Below, piece after piece: positions 24,091-35,949 of a stretch of DNA of 64,000 nucleotides. The translations under genes and the position numbers were made by a program. This stretch comes from Tulasnella sp. 424 (lineage: Eukaryota; Basidiomycota; Agaricomycetes; Cantharellales; Tulasnellaceae). The stretch is taken from contig WSUB01000023.1 of assembly GCA_019633425.1 (NCBI GenBank), positions 192,961 to 256,960 of the forward strand, in the 5' to 3' direction. The notes under the pieces were generated by a model. The model saw only the letters and a list, made by a program, of their open reading frames with translations, made no database searches and was not told the DNA's origin. Position 1 is the stretch's first letter, and the number at the start of each line of letters is the position of its first letter.

Positions 24091-25291
24091 TCGACCTGCC
24101 GTCTAGACGAGATACGACCTCTGCCTCACTATACCCAGGCCTTCCAGATGTAGGAGGTCTTCTGTCGGCATCTTCCGCGAATTGGAATCGAACATCGACA
24201 CCACCATACTTGCACAAACACTTGCACCCTCAAGAGAGCACCATGACAAAGGCAGGTCAACCATTTCACCTCTCGACCTCAGGGCTAGTCGAACGAAGCA
24301 CAATAGATCTAAACACTGCTCATGGTTGCTACTAGATACTCGTCATGCTTGAAATCCAAATCCTGGCGTCAACCCCAGCGTAGGAACGTGTCAGAACGTC
24401 TCCAGTGCCCTCCCTCCGCGACGACGCTCTACCACCGCACCTCACTGTTCATCGGCTTTCTCGTCTTCAACCGTGTGTATTGAAGCTGACGTCCGCGTTA
24501 GAGGGACTGTGTCTCCCGACGCAAACGAAGGTCATTAACTGTCCGACCCACGATGCGCACCCGTAAGTATACCCCAGGGCCAACATACTGTCCACAACTC
24601 CTTCCCACAGGTTTTCGCTTACCGCATTAATGCTGTTCTGTAATTGTCTTCGAAAGTTTGTTATAATACTACCTGTAGCTCACGCCTGTCCCTTTTTGTA
24701 TCGTCATCAAGCACAGTTTCTAACCCCCTTTGCAATTAATATATGTCCGACTTCGTCCGCCCTTTGTTGATTTGCGCAACACTGGATCGGATCTACTCCC
24801 ACTTTGGGCCACCGACATCACTTGAGCGACATATTTACAGCGTGCTCAAGGCACTTGCACCTACTCCAAAACTTTCTACTCCCAAGTATGTTCAAGTCAA
24901 TGCCCTCCTTTGACACCTGCATATGCTTACGACCTCCATTTTCAATTAGTGCCTTCCTTAATGCCTATATGTGCCTACAGCCTCCATTTTCAATTAGGGC
25001 CGTTAAGTGTTTCCTCCTTCTCAGTCCTTCATCGGTGCTTGTCATTCCTTTGCACAAAAAATAAATAGAAGAATACATGCACTGTTTAGAGGTTTGTTAC
25101 ATTGCTCTCGTAATACCGCAACGGTTGGGACTCTTTGAGAATTACTCGAGAACAGAAGGAAAAAATTATTATGGTTGTGATATCAGAGAGACACGACGTG
25201 ACTTGAGGCCAGTCTGTGACTACTCCAAATACACCAAGAAGTCATGGAAATCGCCATGCGTCCAGGTAAGCTCGGCACTGGTGGGTGAAGC
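24091..25291. other. Intergenic region, no gene seen
   Basis: About 1.2 kb upstream of MED12 and downstream of the kinase-TPR gene. It contains an imperfect duplicated segment of about 50 bp at 24,910-25,000 ('cctccattttcaattag' twice). No domain-bearing frame is found. Confidence 0.45.
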
Positions 25292-28160
25292 TTAGTGTGA
25301 AGGTGATGGTTTGGTGCAAGATCTCTCCGCTTCAAGGACTTCCTCCAGATACCTTTTTGATAATGCCTTGCTAGGTGCGAAAGCGATATGCTCAGAGAGC
25401 ATTGCAGCATTATTAATTAAGGTCTTTGCTTCCGAATATCGGGCCTGTTGGAGCCGGATTTGGCTGAGCCCCAGAGAGGAGTTTACTCGGCCTAGATCAT
25501 CTTCAATGCGTTCGTAGATGGCCATCGCTTGGGTGTACGACGTCTCTGCTTCGACGTATTTGGACAGCACTCGCTGGACGTCCCCATTCCCGATCAATGC
25601 GTTCGCTTGGCCCGCATTATCTCCGATGTCCCGGTAGACGTTCAACGCCTGGGTAAACGATGCCTCTGCATCGACGTACTCGGACCGCGCTCGCTGGACC
25701 TGCCCAAGACCAAGCAACACGTTTGCTCGACCCAAGTTATACCCAATGCCCTCGCAGATGGCCAATGCTTGGGTAAGCGAGGTCTCTGCTTCAACATATT
25801 TGGATCGCGCTCGCTGGACGTGCCCAAGCCCAAGTAGTGTGTTCGCTCGGCCCAGGTCACCCCCAATGCTCTCGTAGATGTCTAGCGCTAGAGTGTACGA
25901 TGCCTCTGCCTCGACATACTTGGACCGCAGTCGCTGGACGTCCCCAATCCCAATTAATGCGTTAGCTCGGCCCGCTTTATCTCCGATGTTCTGGTAAAAG
26001 TCCAACGCTTGGGTGTACGACGCCTCTGCTTCAATATACTTGGACCGCGCTACCTGGACGCCCCCGAGCCCGCGCAATACGTTCGCGCGGCCCTGGTTAT
26101 CCCCGATGCTCTGGAAGATAACCAACGCTTGGGTGTACGACGCCTCTGCTTCGATCAACCTGGACCACCCTCGCTGAATGTCCCCGAGCCCAAGCAATGT
26201 ATTCCCTCGGCCCAGGTCACTCCCGATGCTTTCGTAGATGGCCAGCGCCTGGGTATACGACGCCTCTGCTCTGACGTCCATGGATCGTGCTCGTTGGACT
26301 AGCCCAAGACCAAGCAATACGTTTGCTCGTCCCAGGTAATACCCGATGCGCTCGCAGATGACCAACGCTTGAGTATATGACGCCTCTGCCTCGATGTACC
26401 TGGACCGCGCTCGCTGGACGTCCCCAAGCCCATGCAATGCGTCCGCTCGACCCAGGTCATGCCCGATCCTCCCGTATATGCTGAGTGCTTCGACGTACAA
26501 AGCCTCCGCCTCGATGTATTTGGACCGTCCTCGCTCGTTCTTCGCCAGCTGAACTAATGTACTTCCCACCGTAGCCTGATCGCCAGCCAGTCGAGCAATG
26601 GCTAACCCCTCCTTATACGCCTTTGAAGCTTCTTCGCGTCTGTTTTGCAGACAATGCATTTCCCCGACCCGTAGTAAGAGGGCAGCGGACCGAATCTTGG
26701 ATTGCTCCCCACTTTTCAGCACCGGGATAATGGACGGCTATTTCAAACCAACGTCGGCTTCTGTGTCTCACTCGAATAGTATACGACGTACCATCCACTT
26801 GAGGGTTCTCATGCACTCTGTTGCGGATGGTCGTTCCCCCGGCTCGAGTTTCCAACATATCTGCATCATACTGCATAGGGGATAGATTTGCGAGAGTTGT
26901 GTATGGCCGTGGATCAATGGCAGTCGGCCCTCGATTATTTTCATAGTGATGTCCCACTCTCGGTTGAGCTCCTCGAAAGGGTAACAGTCCGTAATAGCCT
27001 AAGGCAAGGCAAGTATTATAGGTCAAAATATTCCGTCCGTTGATACCGAATCCGCAAGCTCACCTCCCAGGCGATCCAGCCCAACGCCCAGATGTCGGCT
27101 GCCAAGTCCAGCGGCTCTCCATTCAAAACCTCGGGTGGTGACCAACGAAGCGAGCAGGCTGGACCTGTCAATGTGAGCACAGTATTGGATGTGGTAATGC
27201 TCAATTGAGGGGCCTGATGCCTAGCTGGAGCTGGAGGGTGAGTTACTGCATTGGCGCCGACTTCCCGGACCTGTCGAATAATGCGTGCTGAGCCAAAGTC
27301 GGTGATGACAGCGCGATTAGAGGAGTTGACAAGAATGTTAAGCTGGACGAGAATCAATTAGGTATGTGTGGTAAAACAGTTCATCGCGACACCCACCGAT
27401 TTGAGGTCGCCGTGGCAGATGGGAGGGCGGCGAGTGTGAAGATAGTCGAGTCCCAAAGTCACGTCTTGAATCTAGAACACTTCGTAGATTAGCCCTTCAT
27501 CCGATGCCATTCAAGTTTAAGACGCACTAGCGATACGCGTTCGGGGATCTCCCATTCCCCAGAACGAAGGAACTCTCGAAGGTTGCCGTTCTCCTCCCAG
27601 GGAAAAACAAGCCAGGCAACGCGATTCTCGATGTCCTCCACAAACCCAATGATCTCTACGATATTGGGGTGAGACAGCTTGTCCAATACACGCAGTTCGT
27701 TGACAAATATCTAGATAGGAGTCAGGCCAAGGTTATCGCCTGATAGCGGGAGAACTCACGCGAAGGAACTTTTCTTCAGTCATGCCACCACTCAGAACGA
27801 GCCGCAGCTTCTTTACAGCTACTTTTCTTCCCTCGTCTCCCGTGCCGTCCGGCCTGACGAACGTGACCACCACGACATCGGCGTAAGCGCCACCTTGGGA
27901 ACCCTTTCCAATGAGTTCGATTTCGGTTATTAATATCCGCCTCCCTGATAGAGTAGCCAGCAGGTCTCTCTGAAACGACGGAACAGCAAGGAAATGGTCA
28001 GCGAGACCCATATGCCTCATCCTAAGCTACTTACCGCAGACAGTTTGATTCTCTTGGTGGCTGATAATGTTTCGGCTATAGGTTCCAAGTGGGAAGCATG
28101 AATGCCTTCCACCAAGGCGTCGGATTCTGCTTCGAGCGTCGTCAGAGAAGGATTCGACAT
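25292..28160 (-). CDS. TKL-like protein kinase fused to a TPR array
   Basis: N-terminal kinase plus C-terminal tetratricopeptide scaffold in one spliced gene. Exon 28160-28035 (MSNPSLTTLEAESDALVEGI...) joins 27969-27760 with the ATP loop IGKGSQGGAYADVVVV and the VAVKK lysine, then 27710-~27526. The next exon has the catalytic loop ICHGDLKS, and DFGSARIIRQ follows at about 27,300. The C-lobe has LRWSPPEVLNGEPLDLAADIWALGW. The kinase ends ERPSATECMRTLKWM; a 54 bp intron (about 26,740-26,793) then leads in phase into PSIIPVLKSGEQSK and the TPR part. That part has about ten 40-residue repeats of the form 'GRANVLLGLG.VQRARSKY.EAEASYTQAL.IY..IG', very alike in DNA. All key kinase residues are present, so activity is likely. 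The partners are unknown. Confidence 0.85.
25480..26580 (-). repeat. Tandem 120 bp coding repeats (TPR array)
   Basis: About nine to ten units with a 120 bp period. Each carries phrases such as 'gcctctgcttcgatgtacttggaccgcg' in variant form. They encode the 40-residue TPRs of the kinase fusion and keep frame throughout. Confidence 0.85.
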
Positions 28161-28750
28161 GTCAACGGACTTTCAAGTCCAAAACGTGGCAAGAGGATGG
28201 GTGGAATGGTTAAAGCCTTAGGTGTTGGGTCCTGCGTATTTCGATCAATGGGACACGGTCACCTTGAGGCTTCATGAGGTTGAGCTGCCACTGTCGGTTC
28301 GCTAAAAGAAACTTCCCACGTCGAACTGAATTGGGCGTTATTGAGCGGAAGAGCCAAGACCGCGCGATAAGCGCTGCAATTGCAATCTCGACCGCGCCCC
28401 CTCCTTCATCGACTTCAACGTTAGACTACCCCTCGACGGCAACGCTACCAAAAAAGCCAATCCGAAACTGTGATAAATTTAGGCGCGATCCAAGCCGCCT
28501 AACGTACTCTCACAGCAGCCACTGGCAACGCGGCTCTGGTGCACGGTGAACTGGGCACAGCCCCGCGGGCCCGTAATAGACTGCCGTCAGCGCCTCTCTT
28601 TGATTTCTTCTCCGACCACTCCGTAACCCACTCAGCCTCGTTAGCACTGCTCCTCCCCATCGCTGTCCCAAAGTATATCTACGAGGCAGAGAGTGCAGGT
28701 GCATCTTATCCACTTCAATCGCTTCCCCTTCCTCCCTCCATCCTCTTGCC
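28161..28750. other. Divergent promoter region, kinase-TPR / GH79
   Basis: 590 bp between the divergent start codons of the kinase-TPR gene (-) and the GH79 gene (+). CT-rich sequence (28,720-28,745) precedes the GH79 start. No gene is seen. Confidence 0.5.
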
Positions 28751-31097
28751 ATGCTTCCGACCCTCAACCTCAAAACGGGGCTGATTGCCGCCGCCAGTCT
28801 CGCTCATGCCGCTAATGCCCTTACAGTCTACACATCGCTACCAGGTGACTACATACGAGTCTCCTTGAGGTTCAGTACAGTAGCTGATTTACTCGTTACG
28901 CGGATCAGGCTCGATCCCAACCCAATTCTTGGGCCCCGATGGCCAATACACCGGCTTGCCTGCATTCGATCCCGTCCAGGTCAGTATCTGTACTCCATTA
29001 ACCCCTCTGCACTTTGAAGCTGACTCTCCTCTTAATCGTCCCCGATAGCAAACTGCCCCAGCCCCGCCAGCCGCGACGCCAGCGCCTATCACCATCTCCT
29101 TGCCAACAGGCAATGTACCCGGTCTCAACGCAAAGCAGCACCGACCAGACTATGTCGGTATCTCTCTCGAGATGAGCGTGTCCGATCGCGTCAGTGAGTA
29201 CACCGTCAGTTCAAATCACAATCATTAGTCGGTTTACCTAATCCCGGTGCTATCTTTAACCATATCAGTGGGCCGCAACGGCACGTTCCTCAACCCCATC
29301 TTCCTAAATCACCTTCAAAACTTGCGCGCTCGATCTGGGAATGTTGCGATTCGCGTTGGCGGTAACTCGCAAGAACAGGCGACCATAATCCCGGCATGGG
29401 CACCGCTGGAGGGCCCGACTATCAACAAGACCGCGAATCCAGTCCAGGTCCCCGGCTTTACGTCTTCGCCACTGTTAACGGTAAGCGAGGACCTGCTCTA
29501 CGCCATGAACAATATCTCCGCCCTCGTCGGCGCCGAATGGTACTTCGGTCTACCCTTCCTCAACGAGCAAGAAATCCCTACGGTCATCGAAGACGTTACT
29601 TCAATCCTTGGAGCCAACTTACTTGGCTTCCAGATGGCCAACGAACCCGATTTGTACGAAAGTCACGGGAAGAAGCCTGCTCCTTACCAGATCCCGGAGT
29701 ACATGGCTGATTGGCAACGAGTGAGAACAACCTATGCCAGCGGCAGCACCAACTTGATCGCCCCCAACGTTTGCTGCTCTTGGAGTATCGATGAAATGCT
29801 GGCGGCTGGTCTTCTCACTCAATTCGGCCCGTCTCTCGCTGCTGTCTCGGTTCAACAGTGAGTTCCTTGTTGCGATATGTCACCAGGTGCAATTAACATT
29901 GACATCCGTCGTCATTGCAGTTACAAGGACAATGCTTGCCCCAATGCCGTTGCCCCTGTGACACCACAAGCAGCTTTCCTCACATACCAGACACATGCTT
30001 CAGTGCAAAACTTCTGGAACCCCTACATCAACGCCTCCCAAGTTATCAATGCTGCCGGAAAGGAATTTATCAGTATGTTAGCCACGTCACTGTGCTAGAT
30101 AGGACTCGCTGACGGTGATATCTCTCCATCTTAGTGCTCGAGACCAACACTGCCTCTTGCGGTGGCTTTGCTGGTGCTTCGGACTCCTTCGCTGCTGGTC
30201 TTTACCTCATCGACCTCGCCCTTCAAGGTGCCTCCATCGGCGTTGCTCAAATCCTTCTGCACAACGGTGGCGTCGGCCAAACCTACAACCTCTTTACTCC
30301 TCCTCCAAACAACATGTCGACCTTCCGTCAATGGACCACCTCAGCCCCTTACTACTCCGCCTTGGTTATGAGCGAAGTTATGCAAGAGGACGGCAGTCAA
30401 GTGATGGACCTCCTCTTGGGTGGCAACAGCACTAATACCCCCGGTTACGCGATTTACAAGAACGGTCAACCTACCAAGCTCGCGTTGTTCAACTACATAT
30501 CCGATCCTAGCGGAGCGCACGATGTCCAGTTCAACTTCCCCAGCAGCCAGCCGAGCGTGATAGTTAAGAGGTTCAGTTCTTCGACTGGTTCGACTGCCGA
30601 CAAGTTCAACCTTACCTGGTGAGTCGTTGATATCTCCCTATTCCTTGCAAGAACGCTTTGGACTAATGAGATCGATCCCCAACTCCTATAGGGCTGGTCA
30701 AACTATGGGTGACCAATTCGGCTCCGACGGTCGTCTGCAGGGTCAAGAACAAACTGACACCGTCCAATGCACCGGCGGTACCTGCACGGTCACCGTCAAG
30801 GCTCCTCAATTCGCCCTGGTCTTCCTCGACAATCAAGATGCCATCGATCCTGGTTTGTCCACCCAGACTTGGGCGACGTCTGTGACCACTAAACTCGGGG
30901 GCATCGCCATTGTTGCCCCGAGTATCCTTGCAACGAGCAACGGACGTGGTGGTGCTCAGGAGGCGTTCAATGTCGGCGGAACCAGTTCCGGGTCGAAGAA
31001 CTACGTCAGTGGTGCTCAGAGGAGAGTGCTTGTTAGCGGTGGGCTGGCGGGTGTTGTTGCAATGATTGTCGGTGCTTGGGCTGTTCTTGGTCGATGA
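28751..31097 (+). CDS. Glycoside hydrolase family 79 protein (beta-glucuronidase-like)
   Basis: Probable secreted or cell-surface enzyme removing glucuronic acid from glycans such as arabinogalactan or proteoglycan. Exons 28751-28844, 28909-28979, 29049-29193, 29269-29857, 29921-30072, 30135-30618 and 30692-31097 join in phase to give 646 residues. A signal peptide (LIAAASLAHAANA) opens the protein. The clan GH-A acid/base Glu is in QMANEPDLYE (about residue 229). The nucleophile Glu is in MLETNTASCGG (about residue 353). The C-terminal part matches the GH79 beta-sandwich domain. It ends with a hydrophobic segment VLVSGGLAGVVAMIVGAWAV after a Ser/Gly-rich stretch, suggesting a GPI or membrane anchor. 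Several N-glycosylation sites (NGT, NIS, NAS, NST) fit secretion. Confidence 0.88.
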
Positions 31098-31676
31098 GCG
31101 GATATGACAGGAATGAGTTTTTAGTTGTTGAAGGCGGTGGACGCATGTATGCAATTTTGTTGATTCTGTTCTCTGTTCGCGCTTCTTGGTCTTTCCTTTT
31201 CTCCTTCTCGACACGGACTGAATTCTTTACTTTATCATTCCACGACACTCACTCCCACTTTTGACGCGTAGACAGATTTTTTTACGTAGACGACACTCTT
31301 ACTACGCCTCCCGTACATACCCAATCCATATGGTAGTTTCAATTTGTATTCGTATCGTGTTGGTGTTCGCGCGAGCTAGCCGGCTGCCCCGATATCCGTA
31401 TCCTCCGTCTTTGCTTTGAGAGAGGGAGCGAGACCCTCATGCCGCGAACGCTCCAGTCGCCCATGTTAACTGCAGCTAATAATGCCGCTCAGCCCTTTCG
31501 TGCGTCCCTCATTGTTGTTGATCTGGGCGCAGGTACCTTCGACTCCAGCAAGCGACTTGCTGGTCTTGAATCCCACAGATACCATGAGACTCTTTAGTCG
31601 TAGCGCTAGAATCGATCCTTCTGGGAAAGCACATATTACCCCAAAGAAAATGCATCCAGCTCTGAAATATCTTGTT
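31098..31676. other. 3' flank of GH79 gene
   Basis: T-rich 3' UTR sequence just after the GH79 stop (31,190-31,300), then about 350 bp without a recognised gene, up to the end of the degraded kinase-TPR gene. Confidence 0.4.
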
Positions 31677-33930
31677 CTAATTATACGGACAGGCCGAGGT
31701 AAGTGTTGCCGGACTTGTCCTCTGGGCGTTGACATCTCGGCGGGCTTGGCGCTGCTCGAGCTTTTGAGCAAGGGTAAGACCTTGTAACGCATTGTTCTCA
31801 CCTTGAGTGCTGTTAATCTGCGAATGAATCTCCATTGCTCGGGAAAAATACTCCCATCCCTCTTTGTATTTCCGCGAAACATAGCTGACCTTGCCTAACG
31901 CACTTAGAGCGTCTGCTTGGCCTTTTCTATTCCCGACGCGACCATGGAGGTCCAGCGCTTTGTTGAAGAACTCCATGGCCTTGTCGTACATGAGACGACT
32001 GAAACTCGCTTCTCCTAAGCCATGCAGCGAGTTGGCTTGGCCAGATCGTTGCCAATGCGAGAGTAGACGTCGTGTGCCCGAGTGTAACACCCGACGGCCT
32101 GATTGAACCTCCCCTGTGTGATGAGGACGGCAGCCGCCCCGTTTAATACGTTCGCTTGCGACACCTGGTCGCGGAGTCGAATGCAGATGGCTTCCGCTTC
32201 AGCGTAAAGTCCTTGGCTTCTTCTAGCCTGCCCTCGGAGTAGGCGATACCACCTAGTCTGTCCAGCGCGTGCGCTAACCCACGGTCGTTCCCAGGTTGAG
32301 CGTGAAGGTCTCGCGCGGATAAGAACATCTTCCCGGCGTCGCTGTGCCGACCTTGCGCGATGCAGACTTCGCCCAGCTAACTCCAGCACTCCGCAGATAC
32401 CTGCCTATCTTTCGCAAAGCGTGCTTTCTCTGCGGCTTAGGTAAATAGACCGTAGGCGGGTTGATAGTTGTTTTGCAGGTACTGCATGTACCCCATGTGG
32501 CGTAAAAGAGAAGCCGAGTGGGATTTTGAATTTGATAACGCCCCGCCACGAGCGGGTGCGGGGACCGCTTAAGGCTGCGAAAAAGGGAGGGAATTGATCA
32601 GATAGGATTAATCCTCGATCCGAATGCGTGTGGTTTACATACCATCCATTTCACCAATGCGCGGCACTTGGATGCGCTCGGTCTGTATTTGGGGTCGTAT
32701 GCCCAACATTCCCTCATTAAACTGCAGCGGCTAACGATCTGCGACATCTGCGCATCTTTTCCAATAGAAGGAACCTTCCTCTGAATGATGGTCATGGTGA
32801 CGTATCCTTCTGAGTTGAGCTCGTGGAATGGAACTTTGTCCGTTATAATCTGGCCAAGAGGGGATCCCACGTTAGACGAATGGGCGCGACCCAACAATGC
32901 TTTGCCTCGACAAGCGACTTGCCTCCCAGATGACCCACCCGATGGCCCAGATATCCCTTGGCAAGTCTGGACGCTCCCCGAATAGGACCTCGGGGATGGC
33001 CCATCGGAGGGACCAAGCGGGACCGGTCAAAGTTAATTGATCGCCCGTTGCACAGACTTGGAGTTGAGAAGCATTCCCGCGTTCTTCAAGGGTCGGGATT
33101 GAACCTTCAGCGATTCTTTCACCGTCACCTTCCTTTTGCGCCTCCGCCGCCTGTTCGATGATATCGGAGCTTTCCAAAGTTTGCTTTCGAAGCACCGGCC
33201 TGGCTGAGCCAAAATCGGTAATGATCGTTCGGTAAGATGAGTTTACGAGGATGTTCAACTAACCAAATGAGATAGGTATCAGTATGGAGTCAACTAGGAT
33301 TGAGAAGAAGAAGGAATGGGGAGCTGGCACCGTACCGACTTGAGATCACCATGCCAAATGGGCAGTTCTCGGGTGTGACGATATTCCACCCCGGCCATCA
33401 CATCTTGGATCTAGTAAAAAACCGCCTCTTATTACGGAACACTTTTACCCTCCTTCGAATCTAGCTTAAACCTTTCGTTCCGGAACTTCGCACCCGCCAA
33501 GCGCCAAATAGTCACGCACGTTGCCGTTATCTTCCTAAGCGAAGACCAAACAGGCCCTCCTCTCAAGGTCCTCCATAAATCCGATCAGATTCACGATGTT
33601 TGGGTGGGACAGTCTTGCCAGAATTTCAACTTCGTGCGCGAACGACTTGGGAACAAGGGAACGGATCAACACAAAGGGAGCAGATGGGCAAGAGGGCGAG
33701 GCTGTATGTGAATGAAAAAAGAAGGACCTTACTTTAGAGAACATTTCGTTATTCGTCTTACTATCATATCGCAGCGTTTTGACAGCAATTTAGGCTCGAA
33801 CATGGTTCTTGTAAGTTCCTGGAACGACGTCGGCTTTACCTCCGCGGCGCGACGTTGGCGGTGAGTCGGCGTCGATTTGCATGACGGCGCCAGAGTCGAT
33901 CCGGAGCCATGATAGATCATCGAGACTTTC
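31677..33930 (-). pseudogene. Degraded kinase-TPR fusion gene
   Basis: Same architecture as the gene at 25,292-28,160 but broken. From the 5' side come a stop codon in the VAIK-like region (TAA at 33,790-33,792, within RA*IAVKTLRYDS), a helix C region HEVEILARLSHPNIVNLIGF, a catalytic loop near 33,345-33,370, and ITDFGSARP near 33,210. The C-lobe LRWAIPEVLFGERPDLPRDI then YRPSASKCRALVKWM is still readable. In the TPR part one-base losses shift the frame near 32,040 (IGNDLA|KPT against expected GQANSLHG) and near 32,208. Later repeats read well (GNRKGQADALSALGKVSYVS). It has several independent lesions, so it is unlikely to make a full product. Confidence 0.8.
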
Positions 33931-34956
33931 TTTCTGGTTGGTTTTAGTTGAAATTAAAGATAAAAAAGAACAAGCCTGCCCAATAGAGGAACGATTGGGT
34001 GCTTACATGGGGACCGCTTGCGCCGCAGGTTCTCCTCTTGAGAATCTTGCCGTTCGCCCGCTCCACCAGCGTCTTCCTTGTCCAACCACCCAGAACTTAT
34101 TTCATCCCTCATTAAGTCTGTTCCGTTCAGACAACAGTATTTTCTATCTTTCGAGCGTCGAGTGGTGGCGGGTTGAACGGCGACAAACGGTGCATCGCCA
34201 GACTTCCAGGGGAAAGTCGGGAACTTAGGTCCTTCCCATTTAGGACACTATGAGAACCAATGGATCGATCTCGCGAAGACGCCGAAGACGGCAGTTCATC
34301 CCGCGCGGGGCAAGATAAACGTCAAAAAATCTGATATGGCGCTTGACACCGCAATTGACCGGCCTCGCGTTTATCGGGAACAACATCGGAGAACGTTGGA
34401 GAAAAAAGTAAAAATCCGTGGAGTGGATTTAACTCAAAATTTGAACCACACGTTTTGCAATATTGTTACCGTCAATCAGAGGCTCACATATGACTTCATT
34501 AACTAGGCGCATCAACGTCAAGGGGGGGAGGAGGGATCTAGAAGTCAAGCCCTCCTCGCGAAGTCGGGGGTCAAGCCCAGGTCCTCCGCCCACTGTGTCC
34601 GACGCCGCAGCGAGTGCCCACGCTCAAAGCATTGTAAGAAATTGCCGTGGATCCTTTGAGAGGATACCGAAGGTAGGTAACGTGCGTTGCATTGCGATAC
34701 TTTCAAGGTCCGGGAGTCAAAAGGCGGTGTCGCCGATGATGTGAATGGTTGAAACGCGCGCGCGCTGTTTGTGCGGCTGGCTTCTGGCAAAAAGGTTGAC
34801 AGGACCGATGGAGCCGCAGCGCGTCCGCAAGTTAGTAGTCTTAGCGAGAGCGACGTGGAAGCCAAAAGGCCCGCAGGCAAAGGTTGCTGTGAAGAAGTCC
34901 TGACTAGATGAAACCGGGCTCGAGTGCGAGACTTTTTTCTTTGGGCGGGTGGCTGG
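33300..34956. repeat. Segmental duplication, copy 1
   Basis: About 1.6 kb that is repeated, with many small indels, at about 35,950-37,570. It covers the 5' half of the degraded kinase (catalytic loop, N-lobe, start) and its upstream region. Matching phrases include 'atgagaaccaatggatcgat' (34,250 and 36,862) and 'gatgaaaccgggctcgagtg' (34,908 and 37,527). Upstream of the kinase pseudogene no other gene is seen. Confidence 0.8.
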
Positions 34957-35392
34957 ACGGAGGTTGGGACATCCGTTAGAGGGCGGTGGTAGGGTACGAG
35001 TAAGAGATGTATAGATGGGGATAGAAATAGGGGAAGTGAGCACGGTTTTCGGGTGAACTTGACTTCGGGTCGATCGGTCGTGAAGGGGGAAGGAGGAGGG
35101 AAGATTCGGATACCTTTATCTGGACTAACGGCGGTAAAAAGGCTAACGAGTTCCTTTCTTACCGAATGACTAGCAACATGGAGTCCTTAGATGTAACGTG
35201 AGGGACTTGGCTATTGTTGAAAAGCTCTGCAGAAAGGAAACCCCCGAGAGGCGAGTGAACCGGTGTATGTGGACTATAAGAAGAATGGTGGCTTCCGAGT
35301 GATTCGAGACGAGTGTCGAATCTCCTTGAAGTCGCGGTTGCTGCCGAAGCCTTCTACAAAGGGTTTTGTATCCTGGAGTGGATGTGTACGAT
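34957..35392 (-). repeat. Inverted copy of the PPTase promoter and start codon
   Basis: Reverse-complement match to about 38,873-39,322, the 5' region of the phosphopantetheinyl transferase gene. It includes the ATG (34,972-34,970) and the first five codons (M S Q P P). After that the frame runs into unrelated sequence and stops about 22 codons on. Shared phrases include 'accggttcactcgc', 'gctagtcattcggtaag' and 'gaagtcaagttcacccgaa'. Confidence 0.88.
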
Positions 35393-35949
35393 ACGGCCAT
35401 CTATATCGACCCATGGATATGAAATCTGAAGGACGTCGACATGATATGGTTCATTGCGTAAGGACCATCTTCACCATAATAGTAACAGAAAATGCCCGCC
35501 ATATTCAGTGCTTGTCATTGTCCGCGATGTTCTCGTCAGGGGGCATTTCGGCTGGCGGCACCTCGCAAACTAACGGTCCACGAAATATTTGGGCTCATCA
35601 AGAAGCACGAGCCATATAGGATAGATGTTAGTCGGAGACCGAAGAAGGGAGTCTCGCTGCAAAGGTAGACAGCGACATCGCGCCAATTGTCGGCCATGGC
35701 AGGGCACTGATTCCCATATGTCAGCGCAACATAAAATTCAGTCTGTGCAACCCCATGCTAAAGCGTCGGCCCCCAGCAGGCCCCAGGAAGCCTCTGGAAC
35801 ATCACTGAGCCAATGAGAAACCCAGAAAAATCTGTTCAGAACTGGCCCGGGACGCTTGGTATCCCTCGGGCATTAAGGCGGAGGACGACGGGGCTTAGAG
35901 GTGGATTTCGTTTCTTAGGCAGGTGAGGCTAACGCGACGATTTATGCAA
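35393..35949. other. Unassigned sequence between duplicated blocks
   Basis: About 560 bp with no recognisable gene, between the inverted promoter copy and the second copy of the kinase-bearing duplication. Confidence 0.4.

Noticed and set aside
24910..25000. Two ~50 bp similar units as a CRISPR-like array
   Set aside because: There are only two imperfect units, without regular spacers, in a eukaryotic genome.
25529..26302. Plus-strand frames with repeated 'GVRRLCFD' units as a repeat protein
   Set aside because: They are the complementary strand of the TPR array and inherit its 120 bp period.
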